64,000 nucleotides of DNA, taken from contig CAXXPD010000003.1 of NCBI GenBank assembly GCA_963666415.2, positions 1,054,001-1,118,000 on the forward strand, given 5' to 3'. Position 1 is the stretch's first letter. Every line of letters begins with the position of its first letter. The DNA comes from Bin87 sp963666415 (GTDB lineage: Bacteria > Chloroflexota > Dehalococcoidia > Lucifugimonadales > UBA3495). Positions 25,678 to 34,106 of the stretch are shown here, piece by piece. A model generated the notes under the pieces. It was not told where the DNA came from. It saw only the letters and a program-made list of their open reading frames with translations, and made no database searches. The position numbers were made by a program, and so were the translations under genes.

Positions 25678-27372
25678 TTGGCTACTATTTCCCGCAGCCC
25701 CAGAGCCTTGCTGAAGCATCGCAGTCGGGATATTACCGAAGGCCCCGAGCGCGCGCCGGCCCGCGCTATGCTGAGGGCGATGGGCCTGACTCCGGACGAC
25801 CTGGAAAAACCCTTCGTCGCGGTGGCTAATCTGGCCAGCGATGTTACGCCCTGCAATGTGCACCTGGATCGCTTTGCGACTGCCGTCAAGGATGGTATTC
25901 GTGCCGGCGACGGCACTCCGTTCCAGTTTGGGACTATCACCGTCAGCGATGGCATTTCCATGGGAACCGAGGGGATGAAGGCGTCGCTGGTGAGTCGGGA
26001 AGTCATCGCCGATTCAATCGAAACGGTAGCGTTTGGCGAGCGGATGGACGGGCTGGTAACGGTTGCCGGCTGCGACAAGAACATGCCCGGCTGCATGATG
26101 GCCATCGCCCGCCTGAACATTCCAGCCGTTTTTGTCTACGGTGGCAGCATCCTGCCCGGCCAGTACAACGGACAGGATGTGACCATTCAGGATGTGTTTG
26201 AAGCGGTGGGCGCCTATGCCGCCGGCCGCATCACGCGCGAAGAGTTGACCGAGCTGGAATGCCAGGCTTGCCCCGGTGAAGGTTCCTGCGCCGGACTATT
26301 CACCGCCAATACGATGTCCACTGCCATCGAAGTGATGGGGATGTCGCTGCCGGGCGACGCTTCGCTGACGGCGGTGGACCCGCGTAAGGTCGGCGAGGCG
26401 AAACTGGCCGGCGAAACCGTGATGCGGTTGCTGGAAGAGGGGATACGCCCCCGCGACATTCTGACCCGGGAAGCCTTTGAAAACGCCATCACAGTAGTGG
26501 TCGCAATGGGCGGCTCGACCAACTCGGTGCTGCATTTGATGGCGATTGCCCGCGAGGCCCAGGTCGACCTGACGCTGGAGGACTTCGACCGCATCAGCCG
26601 CAATACTCCTTACATTGCCGACATGAAGCCGGGCGGTCGCTACGTGATGGCCGACCTGAGCCGCTACGGCGGTGTAGCCCTCATTGGCAAGCGTCTGCTG
26701 GATGCTGGCCTGCTGCACGGCGACGCAATGTCGGTGAACGGCAAGACGCTGGCGGAGAATATCAACGCAACGGCGATCACCGAAGACCAGCCCGTCATCT
26801 ACCACGTCGACCACCCGCGCAGTCCCACGGGCGGCCTGGCCATCCTGCGGGGTAACCTTGCTCCGGACGGCGCGGTTATCAAGGTGGCGGGGCATCAGGA
26901 GCGGGTCTACGAAGGGCCGGCCCGGGTGTTCGAGCAGGAAGAGCCGGCGTTCCAGGCCATTCAGCGCGGAGAAATCAAGCCGGGCGACATCGTGGTGATT
27001 CGCTATGAGGGTCCCAAAGGCGGGCCGGGGATGCGAGAAATGCTGGCCGTCACCGGCGCGCTCATCGGGCAGGGCCTGGGCGACAGCGTGGCGCTGGTCA
27101 CCGATGGCAGGTTCTCCGGCGCATCTCACGGGCCGATGGTTGGCCACGTGGCGCCGGAGGCGATGGTGGGCGGGCCCATCGGCCTGGTGAACGAGGGCGA
27201 CATCATCAAGCTGGACATCCCGGGTCGCCGGATTGATGCCCAGATTAGCGAAGCAGAGTTTGCCGTGCGCCGCGCCGCCTGGCTGCCGATTGAACCCAAA
27301 TACACCACCGGTGTGCTGGCCAAGTACGCCAAGCTGGTCTCTTCGGCATCCGAAGGTGCGGTAACGGGCTGA
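25678..27372 (+). CDS. ilvD: Dihydroxy-acid dehydratase
   Basis: A 564-residue Fe-S dehydratase of branched-chain amino acid and pantothenate synthesis. Cluster and Mg ligands are visible as CDKNMPGC (from residue 132) and CQACPGEGSCAGLFTANTMS (from about 195), with EGMKASLVSRE earlier. The C-terminal half has YEGPKGGPGMREM and TDGRFSGASHGPMVGHV. The start is TTG 25678 with AGGAGG upstream. Length is typical. It stands apart from other ilv genes; its neighbours are catabolic. Confidence 0.95.
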   Translation: MATISRSPRALLKHRSRDITEGPERAPARAMLRAMGLTPDDLEKPFVAVANLASDVTPCNVHLDRFATAVKDGIRAGDGTPFQFGTITVSDGISMGTEGMKASLVSREVIADSIETVAFGERMDGLVTVAGCDKNMPGCMMAIARLNIPAVFVYGGSILPGQYNGQDVTIQDVFEAVGAYAAGRITREELTELECQACPGEGSCAGLFTANTMSTAIEVMGMSLPGDASLTAVDPRKVGEAKLAGETVMRLLEEGIRPRDILTREAFENAITVVVAMGGSTNSVLHLMAIAREAQVDLTLEDFDRISRNTPYIADMKPGGRYVMADLSRYGGVALIGKRLLDAGLLHGDAMSVNGKTLAENINATAITEDQPVIYHVDHPRSPTGGLAILRGNLAPDGAVIKVAGHQERVYEGPARVFEQEEPAFQAIQRGEIKPGDIVVIRYEGPKGGPGMREMLAVTGALIGQGLGDSVALVTDGRFSGASHGPMVGHVAPEAMVGGPIGLVNEGDIIKLDIPGRRIDAQISEAEFAVRRAAWLPIEPKYTTGVLAKYAKLVSSASEGAVTG

Positions 27373-27451
27373 TGGGCGTGGTTGTTCCATTGACCGCCCT
27401 GACCCTCCACATCTCCCGTCAGTGTCATCCTATGGTTAACCGTCACGCCAG

Positions 27452-27474
27452 CCCTCTCTAATCAAGGGAGAGGG
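27452..27474 (+). other. Hairpin just before the enoyl-CoA hydratase ribosome-binding site
   Basis: CCCTCTC at 27452-27458 pairs with GAGAGGG at 27468-27474 around a 9-nt loop, ending nine bases before GGAGG at 27482-27486. No T-run follows, so it is not a normal terminator for ilvD. It could separate the ilvD transcript or influence translation. Confidence 0.35.
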
Positions 27475-27491
27475 AGTAGATGGAGGTATTG

Positions 27492-28301
27492 ATGACTACG
27501 GCTCCGCAACGGGTTCAGTTTGAACAGAAGGGTTCGCTGGCGGTCATCAGGCTGAACCGCCCCGAGGCGCGCAATGCCCTTTCGCCGGGGATGGTGGCGG
27601 AACTGGGTCAGGCGGTGGCCTCCTGCCGCGCTGGGGACATCAGGGCGGTGTTGCTGACCGGATCCGGCGGCGCGTTTTGCGCCGGCGCCGATGTTCGGGA
27701 CTTTGCCGCCCAGCTGGACGAAGGGGGGCCGGAGGGCCTGGCGAATCATCTGCGGCAGCTGGCCGATGACTTGCACCGTGAGGTGGTGATCGCCATCCGG
27801 AAGCTGGACAAGCCAGTGGTGGCTGCTATCAACGGAGTTGCGGCCGGCGCCGGCTTCAGTCTGGCCCTGGCCTGCGACCTGCGGGTGGCATCGACGGACG
27901 CCCGTTTCCTGCTGGCCTACGCCAACATCGGCTGCACTGCCGACGGCGGTTCGACCTACATGCTGCCGCGAATTGTGGGGCAGGGTCGGGCGATGGAGAT
28001 ATACCTGGCTCGGCAACCCATCGGCGCTCAATACGCGCTGGAGCTGGGTCTGGTCAGCCAGGTGTTCGAGCCCGCCCAGTTCGACCGGCACGCCATGGAA
28101 ACTGCGGATCGGCTGGCTCAGGGCCCAACGCGGGCGTACGGTCGGGTAAAAGCCCTGTTTGATTCCAGCTGGGATTCGGGATTGGCCGAGCAGCTGGACG
28201 CGGAAACTGATGCCATCGCCAACAGCGGCCTCACCAAAGACTTCCAGGAAGGGATTCGCGCATTCACGCAAAAGCGCCCGGCGTGGTTCCAGGGTTCGTA
28301 A
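27492..28301 (+). CDS. Enoyl-CoA hydratase/isomerase family protein
   Basis: A 269-residue crotonase-fold protein. Family blocks are LAVIRLNRPEARNALS, the oxyanion-hole region GAFCAGADVRDFAAQ, and PVVAAINGVAAGAGFSLALACDLRVA. The second half of the active site reads IGCTADGGSTYMLPRIVG. The C-terminus FTQKRPAWFQGS matches the FxEKRxPxFxG ending of the family. ATG 27492 was chosen because GGAGG ends five bases upstream; ATG 27480 is possible. The acyl substrate cannot be assigned. Confidence 0.88.
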   Translation: MTTAPQRVQFEQKGSLAVIRLNRPEARNALSPGMVAELGQAVASCRAGDIRAVLLTGSGGAFCAGADVRDFAAQLDEGGPEGLANHLRQLADDLHREVVIAIRKLDKPVVAAINGVAAGAGFSLALACDLRVASTDARFLLAYANIGCTADGGSTYMLPRIVGQGRAMEIYLARQPIGAQYALELGLVSQVFEPAQFDRHAMETADRLAQGPTRAYGRVKALFDSSWDSGLAEQLDAETDAIANSGLTKDFQEGIRAFTQKRPAWFQGS

Positions 28302-28314
28302 GCCCAGTATTCGG

Positions 28315-28349
28315 AAGTCGGTCATCTATCGCAAGTCGGTCATCTATCG
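28315..28349. repeat. Tandem 18-bp direct repeat next to a promoter
   Basis: The 17-mer AAGTCGGTCATCTATCG occurs perfectly at 28315-28331 and 28333-28349, giving an 18-bp period. The array ends 14 bases before the -35 at 28363. Position and perfect identity suggest an activator or repressor site, unproven. Confidence 0.5.
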
Positions 28350-28362
28350 TTTGCGGTTGCCC

Positions 28363-28391
28363 TTGCCGCGGTTTTCCGCGGTCTCTATACT
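28363..28391 (+). promoter_or_regulatory. Sigma70-type promoter for the 28456 gene
   Basis: TTGCCG at 28363-28368, a 17-nt spacer, TATACT at 28386-28391. The spacer contains part of the palindrome CCGCGGTTTTCCGCGG. The ATG is 65 bases downstream. Confidence 0.5.
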
Positions 28392-28455
28392 GGCTCTATC
28401 GAATTTCAGGAATGAACTGGTGTAATGCCGGCTGAAGACCGCAAGGAGGTTCGCC

Positions 28456-29622
28456 ATGCCGAAAGAGAAGGTGGAGATATTCTGGTTCTCGGAGCAACCA
28501 TACGCCCACGTAACCGACGAAGACGTTGCCCAGTACGAATCGGGGCGGTTGCTCTTCCCCAATTCGCACTTCGACCCGGCCAAGGCCCATGTGTTGTACA
28601 ACCAGTACCATGAGCAGTATGCGTGGGCCGACGAAAACGGTTTCGACGGCATCATGTCCAACGAGCATCACTCGTCGTACTGGTGTATGAAGCCGGCGGT
28701 TAACATCGACGCGGCGGTGATCGCCAAGGTTACGCGCCGGGCCAAGATTGCCATCCTGGGCAACGTAATCGCCGTCAACGACCCGATACGCATGGCGGAA
28801 GAGATTGCCATGCTGGACTGCATCTCCGGCGGCCGCATCATCTCCGGGTTCGTGCGCGGTACGGCTGTGGAGACGCTGCAGGGCGGGATCGCGCCGCCGC
28901 AGAACCGGGACCGTTTCGAAGAGGCGCACGACCTCATCGTAAAGTGCTGGACCGAACCGGGCCCCTTCCGCTACGAAGGCGAATATTACCACTACCGTGT
29001 GGTAAACCCGTGGGTGCTGCCGATGCAGAAGCCCCATCCGCCCATCTGGTTCCCTGGTTTCAGCAGCCCGGAGAGCGTGATGTGGGCGGCGCGGCATCAG
29101 TACCCGTATATGAACCTGGGATCGTTGCTGGAGCACACGCACCGCTTGCGCGACGTGTACATCGAGACGGCACTTGAGACCGGATTCCAGCCGGGGCCGG
29201 AGCATTTCGGCTACCTGCTGCGGGTTTTCTGCGCCGACACCGACGAGAAAGCGCAGGAGCTCGGTCGCGAGTTTCTCTGGACTCAGGAACATCGCAACCG
29301 CGGCCCCCGCGAGCACAACGACCCGCCCGGGTACCAGTCTCGCGAGGCGGTGGACATTCAGCGGACGCTGCCGGGCGCCGGCGGGTTCGGTCGGACGATG
29401 ACCTACGAAGAGCTTCAGGAAGCCAACAACATCATCGTGGGTAACCCCGACACCGTGCGGGAGAAGTTGTCGATGATTATCGACCGACTGAACCCGGGCT
29501 ACCTTCATGTCTACGGCAACGAAGGCGCGATGGCCCACGCGGACGTGATGCGCTCCATTGAGCTGATTGGCAAGGAAGTTATTCCGGCGTTGCACGAGAT
29601 CCCGCTGGTCGAGCACTACTAG
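28456..29622 (+). CDS. LLM-class flavin-dependent oxidoreductase
   Basis: A 388-residue luciferase-like monooxygenase. The barrel opens VEIFWFSEQPYAHV, followed by GFDGIMSNEHHSSYWCMKPAV, VTRRAKIAILGNVIAVNDPI, the family signature RMAEEIAMLDCISGGRIISG, and a C-terminal IIVGNPDTVREKLSMI. NEHHS and DPIRMAEE are characteristic of the class. Substrate unknown; long-chain or sulfonate-type monooxygenases share this fold. ATG 28456 follows CAAGGAGG. It begins a run of catabolic genes to 33905. Confidence 0.88.
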   Translation: MPKEKVEIFWFSEQPYAHVTDEDVAQYESGRLLFPNSHFDPAKAHVLYNQYHEQYAWADENGFDGIMSNEHHSSYWCMKPAVNIDAAVIAKVTRRAKIAILGNVIAVNDPIRMAEEIAMLDCISGGRIISGFVRGTAVETLQGGIAPPQNRDRFEEAHDLIVKCWTEPGPFRYEGEYYHYRVVNPWVLPMQKPHPPIWFPGFSSPESVMWAARHQYPYMNLGSLLEHTHRLRDVYIETALETGFQPGPEHFGYLLRVFCADTDEKAQELGREFLWTQEHRNRGPREHNDPPGYQSREAVDIQRTLPGAGGFGRTMTYEELQEANNIIVGNPDTVREKLSMIIDRLNPGYLHVYGNEGAMAHADVMRSIELIGKEVIPALHEIPLVEHY

Positions 29623-29676
29623 CTGATCGCGATTGTAAATCGCGTGGGCAAGGTCAGAGATTCGGGAAATTTAGTG

Positions 29677-30573
29677 ATGACGGAACTGCCACAACGACAA
29701 GCATTCATCGGCGTCGGCACGATGGGTAGCCTGATGGCTTCCGGTCTGCTGGACGCCGGTGTCGACTTGACCGTCCACGATTTGCGCCGGTCGGCTGCGG
29801 AGACGCTGCTGGCTGGCGGGGCACGGTGGGCCGATACGCCCGCGCAGGCGGCGGACGGTTGTCAGGTAGTGTGGGCGTCGCTCCCCGGCCCGGAGCAGGT
29901 GGTCTCGGCGTTGCTGGGCGACGAAACTGGTGCGTTGGCGGGTATGCTCCCGGGCGCAACATTGGTGGACACCACCACCGATGACCCCGACGTGGCGCGG
30001 CGAGTAGCCGAAGCGTGCCGGCAAAAGGACGTTTCCATGCTGGATGCGCCGGTCAGTGGACGCCCACCCAACATGACGATGATGGTCGGCGGTGACCGGG
30101 CGGTGTTCGACCGGGTGTTGCCGTCCCTGGAAACGGTGGCGGCCCGCGTGTTCTACGTGGGCGAATCCGGCGCCGGCTGCGCCGCCAAGCTGGCCACGCA
30201 ATACATGGGTTATACCAACCTGGTCGCTGCCATCGAGGGGATGCTCATCGGCAAGGCGGCGGGCATCGACCCGGCGGTGCTGGCTGAGATCGTTCCGGTC
30301 AGCGCCGGTGCGAGTCGGGCGTTCAATGCCATCCCCAACTCGATACTGGACGGTTCATACCAGGCCGGCGGCACGCTGGACATCGTGGCCAAGGACGTGG
30401 CTCTGGCCTGCGCGCTGGCGCGACGCCTGCGGGTTCCCGCTGCCACTGGCGAGCAGGCTGATGCGCTCTACAAAGCAGCCCAGGAACTGGGCTGGGGCGG
30501 CGACGGCTACCCTATTGTAGCCAAGCTCCTGGAGGATCTGGCGGGTTATAGCCTGAGCGAGGAGCCGGGATAA
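29677..30573 (+). CDS. 3-hydroxyisobutyrate dehydrogenase-family oxidoreductase
   Basis: A 298-residue beta-hydroxyacid dehydrogenase. The N-terminal Rossmann fingerprint is FIGVGTMGSLMASGLLDAG, and the substrate loop is DAPVSGRPPNMTMMVGG. The catalytic lysine is in GAGCAAKLATQYMGYTN (normally GxxxKxxxN). The C-terminal helical domain contains DIVAKDVALACALARRL, matching the LxKDLxLA motif. The substrate (3-hydroxyisobutyrate, tartronate semialdehyde or similar) is undetermined. ATG 29677 gives the standard N-terminus; its ribosome-binding site is weak. Confidence 0.88.
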   Translation: MTELPQRQAFIGVGTMGSLMASGLLDAGVDLTVHDLRRSAAETLLAGGARWADTPAQAADGCQVVWASLPGPEQVVSALLGDETGALAGMLPGATLVDTTTDDPDVARRVAEACRQKDVSMLDAPVSGRPPNMTMMVGGDRAVFDRVLPSLETVAARVFYVGESGAGCAAKLATQYMGYTNLVAAIEGMLIGKAAGIDPAVLAEIVPVSAGASRAFNAIPNSILDGSYQAGGTLDIVAKDVALACALARRLRVPAATGEQADALYKAAQELGWGGDGYPIVAKLLEDLAGYSLSEEPG

Positions 30574-30638
30574 ATCCTCCTCCATTGTGATACGATGCCC
30601 CCAACTGCGGGTCTGGCGACGCCCACTGGAGGAGCGAT

Positions 30639-32042
30639 ATGGCAATTACGTTTCAACCCAGCGCGTTCAGCGGCTTGGTGGATCAGGACAACGGTCTGGT
30701 TAGCCGCGAAATATTCGTAAACTCCGACATTTACGCCGAAGAGCAGGAGCGCATATTCACCCGCGCCTGGTTGTTCGTCGGCCACGAAAGCCAGGTGTCC
30801 AAGCCCGGCGACTTCTTCATCTCGTCCATGGGCGAAGAGTCGGTCATCCTGTGCCGCGACCGGCAAGGCGAGGTGAATGTATTCCTCAACTCGTGCACTC
30901 ACCGGGGGATGAAGGTCTGCCGTTATGATGAGGGCAACACCCCCATCTTCACCTGCCCCTATCACGGGTGGAGCTTTGCCACTGACGGCTCGCTGGTTGG
31001 CGTCCCCTATTTCAAGGACGCTTACCACGAGGAACTGGACAAGACCGAGTGGGGGCTGATGCGCGTGCCCCGGATGACCAACTACAAGGGTGGTATCTGG
31101 GCGACTTGGGATGCCAACGCCCCGGACTTCCTGGAATACATTGGCGGTTTTAAAACCTACCTGGATATCCTGTTCGACGGCTGGGACGGCGCCGAGGGCG
31201 GCACCGAAATAATCGGCGGCATCGAGAAGTGGCTGGTTCCCTCCAACTGGAAATTCCCGGCCGAGAACTTCATCGGAGACCGTTATCACAACATCAGCCA
31301 CCGTTCGGTGGACCTGGTGGGCATCGGCCCGTCGGGGCAGGGTCGGCGGGACAACAGCGAGCGGGAGGGCGCCAAGTCGCTGGACGTGTCTTTCCCTGAG
31401 CGTGGCCACGGGACGGTCATCTTCCTGCGACCGCAGGACGCTCAACCGGTGCGGTCCTACCAGAACGACCCGGTGGTCGCCGAGTATTTCCACGCCTGCG
31501 AGATAGCCCGCAAGGAAAGGCAGGGCGAGTTGTGGCGCATCCTGGCCGGCCCGGGCACCATCTTCCCCAATATGTCCTATCTGCCCCGTCAGCCTCGTAG
31601 CATAGCCGTGTGGCACCCCCGTGGACCCGGCCAGACCGAAGTCTGGCGCTGGTTCCTGGTGGACAGCAGCGCGCCGCCGGAGGTCAAGGAATTCCTGCGT
31701 CAGTACTACATCCGCTATTCCGGACCCGGCGGGTTGACCGAGCAGGACGACATGGAGAACTGGAACTACGCCCACGCCGCCAGCCGGGGAGCGATTGCCC
31801 GCCGCCGCGCCTACAACTACCAGATGGGAATGGGCTACGCCGTGGATGATTTCGAGGACGGCGGCCTCCGTTTGCCCGGCACGGTGCTCGACACCACCAA
31901 GGCCCGCGCCGGCGAGCAGAATCAGCGCACCTTCTACACGCGTTGGGCCGATTTCATGGCGGCGCGGGATTGGGACGAACTGGCCGGCTGGCGCAGCGGC
32001 AACGGCAAGCATCGCAACGGGAACGGTTCTTCGGGCCGGTAG
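30639..32042 (+). CDS. Rieske ring-hydroxylating oxygenase, large (alpha) subunit
   Basis: A 467-residue oxygenase component that dihydroxylates aromatic rings using electrons from a separate reductase/ferredoxin. The Rieske ligands are C86-x-H88 (SCTHRGMKVC) and C106-x2-H109 (FTCPYHGWSF). The catalytic mononuclear iron region reads FIGDRYHNISHRS, giving the paired histidines. The C-terminal tail is Gly/Asn/His-rich (RSGNGKHRNGNGSSG), unusual and probably disordered. The small subunit follows 22 bases downstream. The aromatic substrate is unknown. No ferredoxin or reductase gene is adjacent. Confidence 0.93.
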   Translation: MAITFQPSAFSGLVDQDNGLVSREIFVNSDIYAEEQERIFTRAWLFVGHESQVSKPGDFFISSMGEESVILCRDRQGEVNVFLNSCTHRGMKVCRYDEGNTPIFTCPYHGWSFATDGSLVGVPYFKDAYHEELDKTEWGLMRVPRMTNYKGGIWATWDANAPDFLEYIGGFKTYLDILFDGWDGAEGGTEIIGGIEKWLVPSNWKFPAENFIGDRYHNISHRSVDLVGIGPSGQGRRDNSEREGAKSLDVSFPERGHGTVIFLRPQDAQPVRSYQNDPVVAEYFHACEIARKERQGELWRILAGPGTIFPNMSYLPRQPRSIAVWHPRGPGQTEVWRWFLVDSSAPPEVKEFLRQYYIRYSGPGGLTEQDDMENWNYAHAASRGAIARRRAYNYQMGMGYAVDDFEDGGLRLPGTVLDTTKARAGEQNQRTFYTRWADFMAARDWDELAGWRSGNGKHRNGNGSSGR

Positions 32043-32064
32043 GTCCGGCAGGTGAGGTGCGTCT

Positions 32065-32610
32065 ATGGTTGCCACCAACGATGCTGTCGCGATGTTGCTG
32101 CTGAAACAGGATGTGGAAAACTTTCTGTTTCACGAAGCCAATGTGCTGGACGAGAGGCAGTACGATGAATGGCTGGAAATGCTGGCTGACGATGTGCGTT
32201 ATTGGGTTCCGATGCGCCGCAACGTCAAGTTCGGCGAGTTGGAACGGGAGTTTACCCGCGAAGGCCAGGACATCAACTGGTTCGACGAGGGCAAGGAAAC
32301 CCTCGGTCAGCGAGTCAGGCAGATCCAGACCGGAGTCCACTGGGCGGAGGAACCGCTATCACGGCTGGCCCACCTGGTTACCAACGTGGAGATTCTGGAT
32401 GCCAAGCCCGACCCGGCGGCGGCCGCAGAGGTGTCGTTGCGCTGCCGGTTCATCATCTACCGCAACCGGGTGGCTACCGAGACCGATATCCTGGTGGGCC
32501 GCCGGGAGGATATGCTGCGTCGGGAAAACGGACAGTGGCGCATCTGCCGCCGCAAGGTGCTCCTCGACCAGAACGTACTGCTGGCCAAGAACCTGACCTT
32601 CTTCTTCTAG
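32065..32610 (+). CDS. Ring-hydroxylating oxygenase, small (beta) subunit
   Basis: A 181-residue SnoaL/NTF2-fold structural subunit of an alpha3beta3 Rieske dioxygenase. The sequence shows the typical DVENFLFHEANVLDERQYDEW and LADDVRYWVPMR, then RVRQIQTG, HLVTNVEIL and CRFIIYRNR. The C-terminus VLLDQNVLLAKNLTFFF matches the family ending in -NLxxFF. The start ATG 32065 lies 22 bases after the alpha subunit. Three tiny or small genes follow closely, suggesting one operon to 33905. Confidence 0.93.
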   Translation: MVATNDAVAMLLLKQDVENFLFHEANVLDERQYDEWLEMLADDVRYWVPMRRNVKFGELEREFTREGQDINWFDEGKETLGQRVRQIQTGVHWAEEPLSRLAHLVTNVEILDAKPDPAAAAEVSLRCRFIIYRNRVATETDILVGRREDMLRRENGQWRICRRKVLLDQNVLLAKNLTFFF

Positions 32611-32621
32611 GTGATTTCCAC

Positions 32622-32825
32622 ATGGCCGATATTGTGAACTTGTTGAACCTCGAAGCCGGACAGGCCGTGCGGCTCGACAACGATGCTACCGCCGAGATTG
32701 TGTCGAATCCCCGGGATGGCGTCTGGCTCTTCGTCCGCTACCTGTCCCATCCCGACGAACCCGAACAGGTTGGTGAAGAGGACATGGTGTTCGCCCAGGT
32801 GGTGACCGAAGTGCTGGCGGCGTGA
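32622..32825 (+). CDS. Small uncharacterised protein after the dioxygenase
   Basis: A 67-residue acidic protein (MADIVNLLNLEAGQAVRLDNDA, then VRYLSHPDEPEQVGEEDMVF). It has no recognisable family, signal peptide or membrane segment. It starts 11 bases after the beta subunit stop, and its stop overlaps the GTG of the next gene, so it is probably translationally coupled. It might be a small accessory of the oxygenase; this rests only on position. Confidence 0.6.
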   Translation: MADIVNLLNLEAGQAVRLDNDATAEIVSNPRDGVWLFVRYLSHPDEPEQVGEEDMVFAQVVTEVLAA

Positions 32826-33061
32826 GCATGGTGTCCACGGCGGGAAACACCAACGATGGGCTGGTCGTGCCGGATCATGCGGAAGTTATGGCCGCGCTGC
32901 GAGCCGGCTACCGCGCCATCGACGACGGCGATGGGTTTTACCCCGGTTTCGACGGCTGGCTGGAATCGCTGGGCTACCAGCGACGCGACGATTTGCCCTG
33001 CACCTGCCCGGACGCCGGCTATCGCGGGCACCTGCCCGAATGTCGGTGGGTGCGAACCTGA
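32822..33061 (+). CDS. Small Cys-containing protein, uncharacterised
   Basis: A 79-residue protein starting at GTG 32822 (overlapping the previous stop) or ATG 32828. The C-terminal third carries three cysteines and a histidine in DLPCTCPDAGYRGHLPECRW, a pattern that could bind zinc or iron, though it is too short for a known domain. No family recognised. It sits between the dioxygenase genes and a maleylpyruvate isomerase-family gene. Confidence 0.6.
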   Translation: MSMVSTAGNTNDGLVVPDHAEVMAALRAGYRAIDDGDGFYPGFDGWLESLGYQRRDDLPCTCPDAGYRGHLPECRWVRT

Positions 33062-33095
33062 TTCTTGACCCATCGAGATACGGAGATTGACTGGA

Positions 33096-33905
33096 ATGTC
33101 CCAAGACCTCGTAAACCGCATGGAGACGGTCTGGCGGTCTATCACCGACCTGTCCGCCGATTTCACGCAGCAGCAATGGTCGACTCCCACCGAATGCCCC
33201 GGGTGGTCGGTGCAGGATCAGGTATCCCATCTCGTAGGCAGCGAGTGCCGCCTGTTGGGGAGGCCGGCTCCGGAGCACGAGCCAACCGATACGTCCCACG
33301 TCCGCAACGACGTAGGTCGGAGCAACGAGGTGCTGGTGGATTACCGGCGGCAGTTCAAGGGCGCCGACATTCTGGCCGAGTTCAGAGAGGTTACCGGCGA
33401 ACGGCTGGCTATCCTGCGGGCCATGTCGGATGATGATTTCGCGGCCGAGGCCGACAACCCCCTGGGGCGCGGGCCGTACACCGACCTGCTGGCCATCCGC
33501 ATCTATGACGCCTGGGTTCATGAGCAGGACGTCTGCCGCGCGCTGGGCATGCCAGGCCACCTGACCGGCCCCGTTGCCGAGCACGCCTATGGGCGCACCG
33601 AACAGGCCATGCCCTTCGTGGTGGGTCGCAAGGTGAAACCCGACGACGGCACGACGGTGGTGTTTGACATAACCGGCGATGTTGGCGGCGCCATAGCGCT
33701 GGGTATGGTAGACGGCCGGGCGAGTCGCCTGGACACTGCGCCGGCATCGCCAACGGTGCAGTTGACGATGGGCTTGGAGCCGTTCAACGCCCTGGGCACC
33801 GGGCGGTGGTCGGCAGAAAAAGCGCTTTCCGACGGCGCGGTAACCATTGCCGGCGACCGGGAACTGGGGGAGCGAATCATTGGTGAAATGAACTTTATGA
33901 TTTGA
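33096..33905 (+). CDS. Maleylpyruvate isomerase-family (DinB-like) protein
   Basis: A 269-residue protein of the TIGR03083/mycothiol-dependent maleylpyruvate isomerase type. The N-terminal four-helix metal-binding domain has TPTECPGWSVQDQVSHLVGSEC-type helix ends and ULTIMATELY the metal-site helix DAWVHEQDVCRALG, giving the expected histidines. The C-terminal part (SPTVQLTMGLEPFNALGTGR) resembles an SCP2-like domain. The family includes thiol-dependent isomerases and many unknowns. Position after ring-hydroxylating oxygenase genes would suit aromatic ring-cleavage products, but the function is inferred. ATG 33096 is used; a TTG at 33087 is less likely. A terminator follows. Confidence 0.78.
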   Translation: MSQDLVNRMETVWRSITDLSADFTQQQWSTPTECPGWSVQDQVSHLVGSECRLLGRPAPEHEPTDTSHVRNDVGRSNEVLVDYRRQFKGADILAEFREVTGERLAILRAMSDDDFAAEADNPLGRGPYTDLLAIRIYDAWVHEQDVCRALGMPGHLTGPVAEHAYGRTEQAMPFVVGRKVKPDDGTTVVFDITGDVGGAIALGMVDGRASRLDTAPASPTVQLTMGLEPFNALGTGRWSAEKALSDGAVTIAGDRELGERIIGEMNFMI

Positions 33906-33931
33906 TCGCGACCGGCAAACCTGGCTGGACG

Positions 33932-33957
33932 AGAGGCGCCGTTGCGGGCGCCTCTTT
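33932..33957 (+). terminator. Rho-independent terminator after the dioxygenase operon
   Basis: AGAGGCGCC at 33932-33940 pairs with GGCGCCTCT at 33947-33955 around a GTTGCG loop, followed by a short TTT. It marks the end of the operon that began upstream of the Rieske genes. Confidence 0.7.
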
Positions 33958-34106
33958 GCGTTGCAACGGTCCGGTTTGTGTTCACACCGGAGCGGAAGAT
34001 GACACTGCCGGGCGGCGGTGTTAGGCTGTAGGCAGCGACAAATACCGATTATCAACCTGATTGATGAAAGTTAATTGGCTGCCAACTGTCCGCAGGAGGT
34101 CATTTT

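Noticed and set aside
28315..28349. CRISPR-like array
   Set aside because: Only two 17-mers separated by one base, no spacers and no cas genes anywhere in the window.
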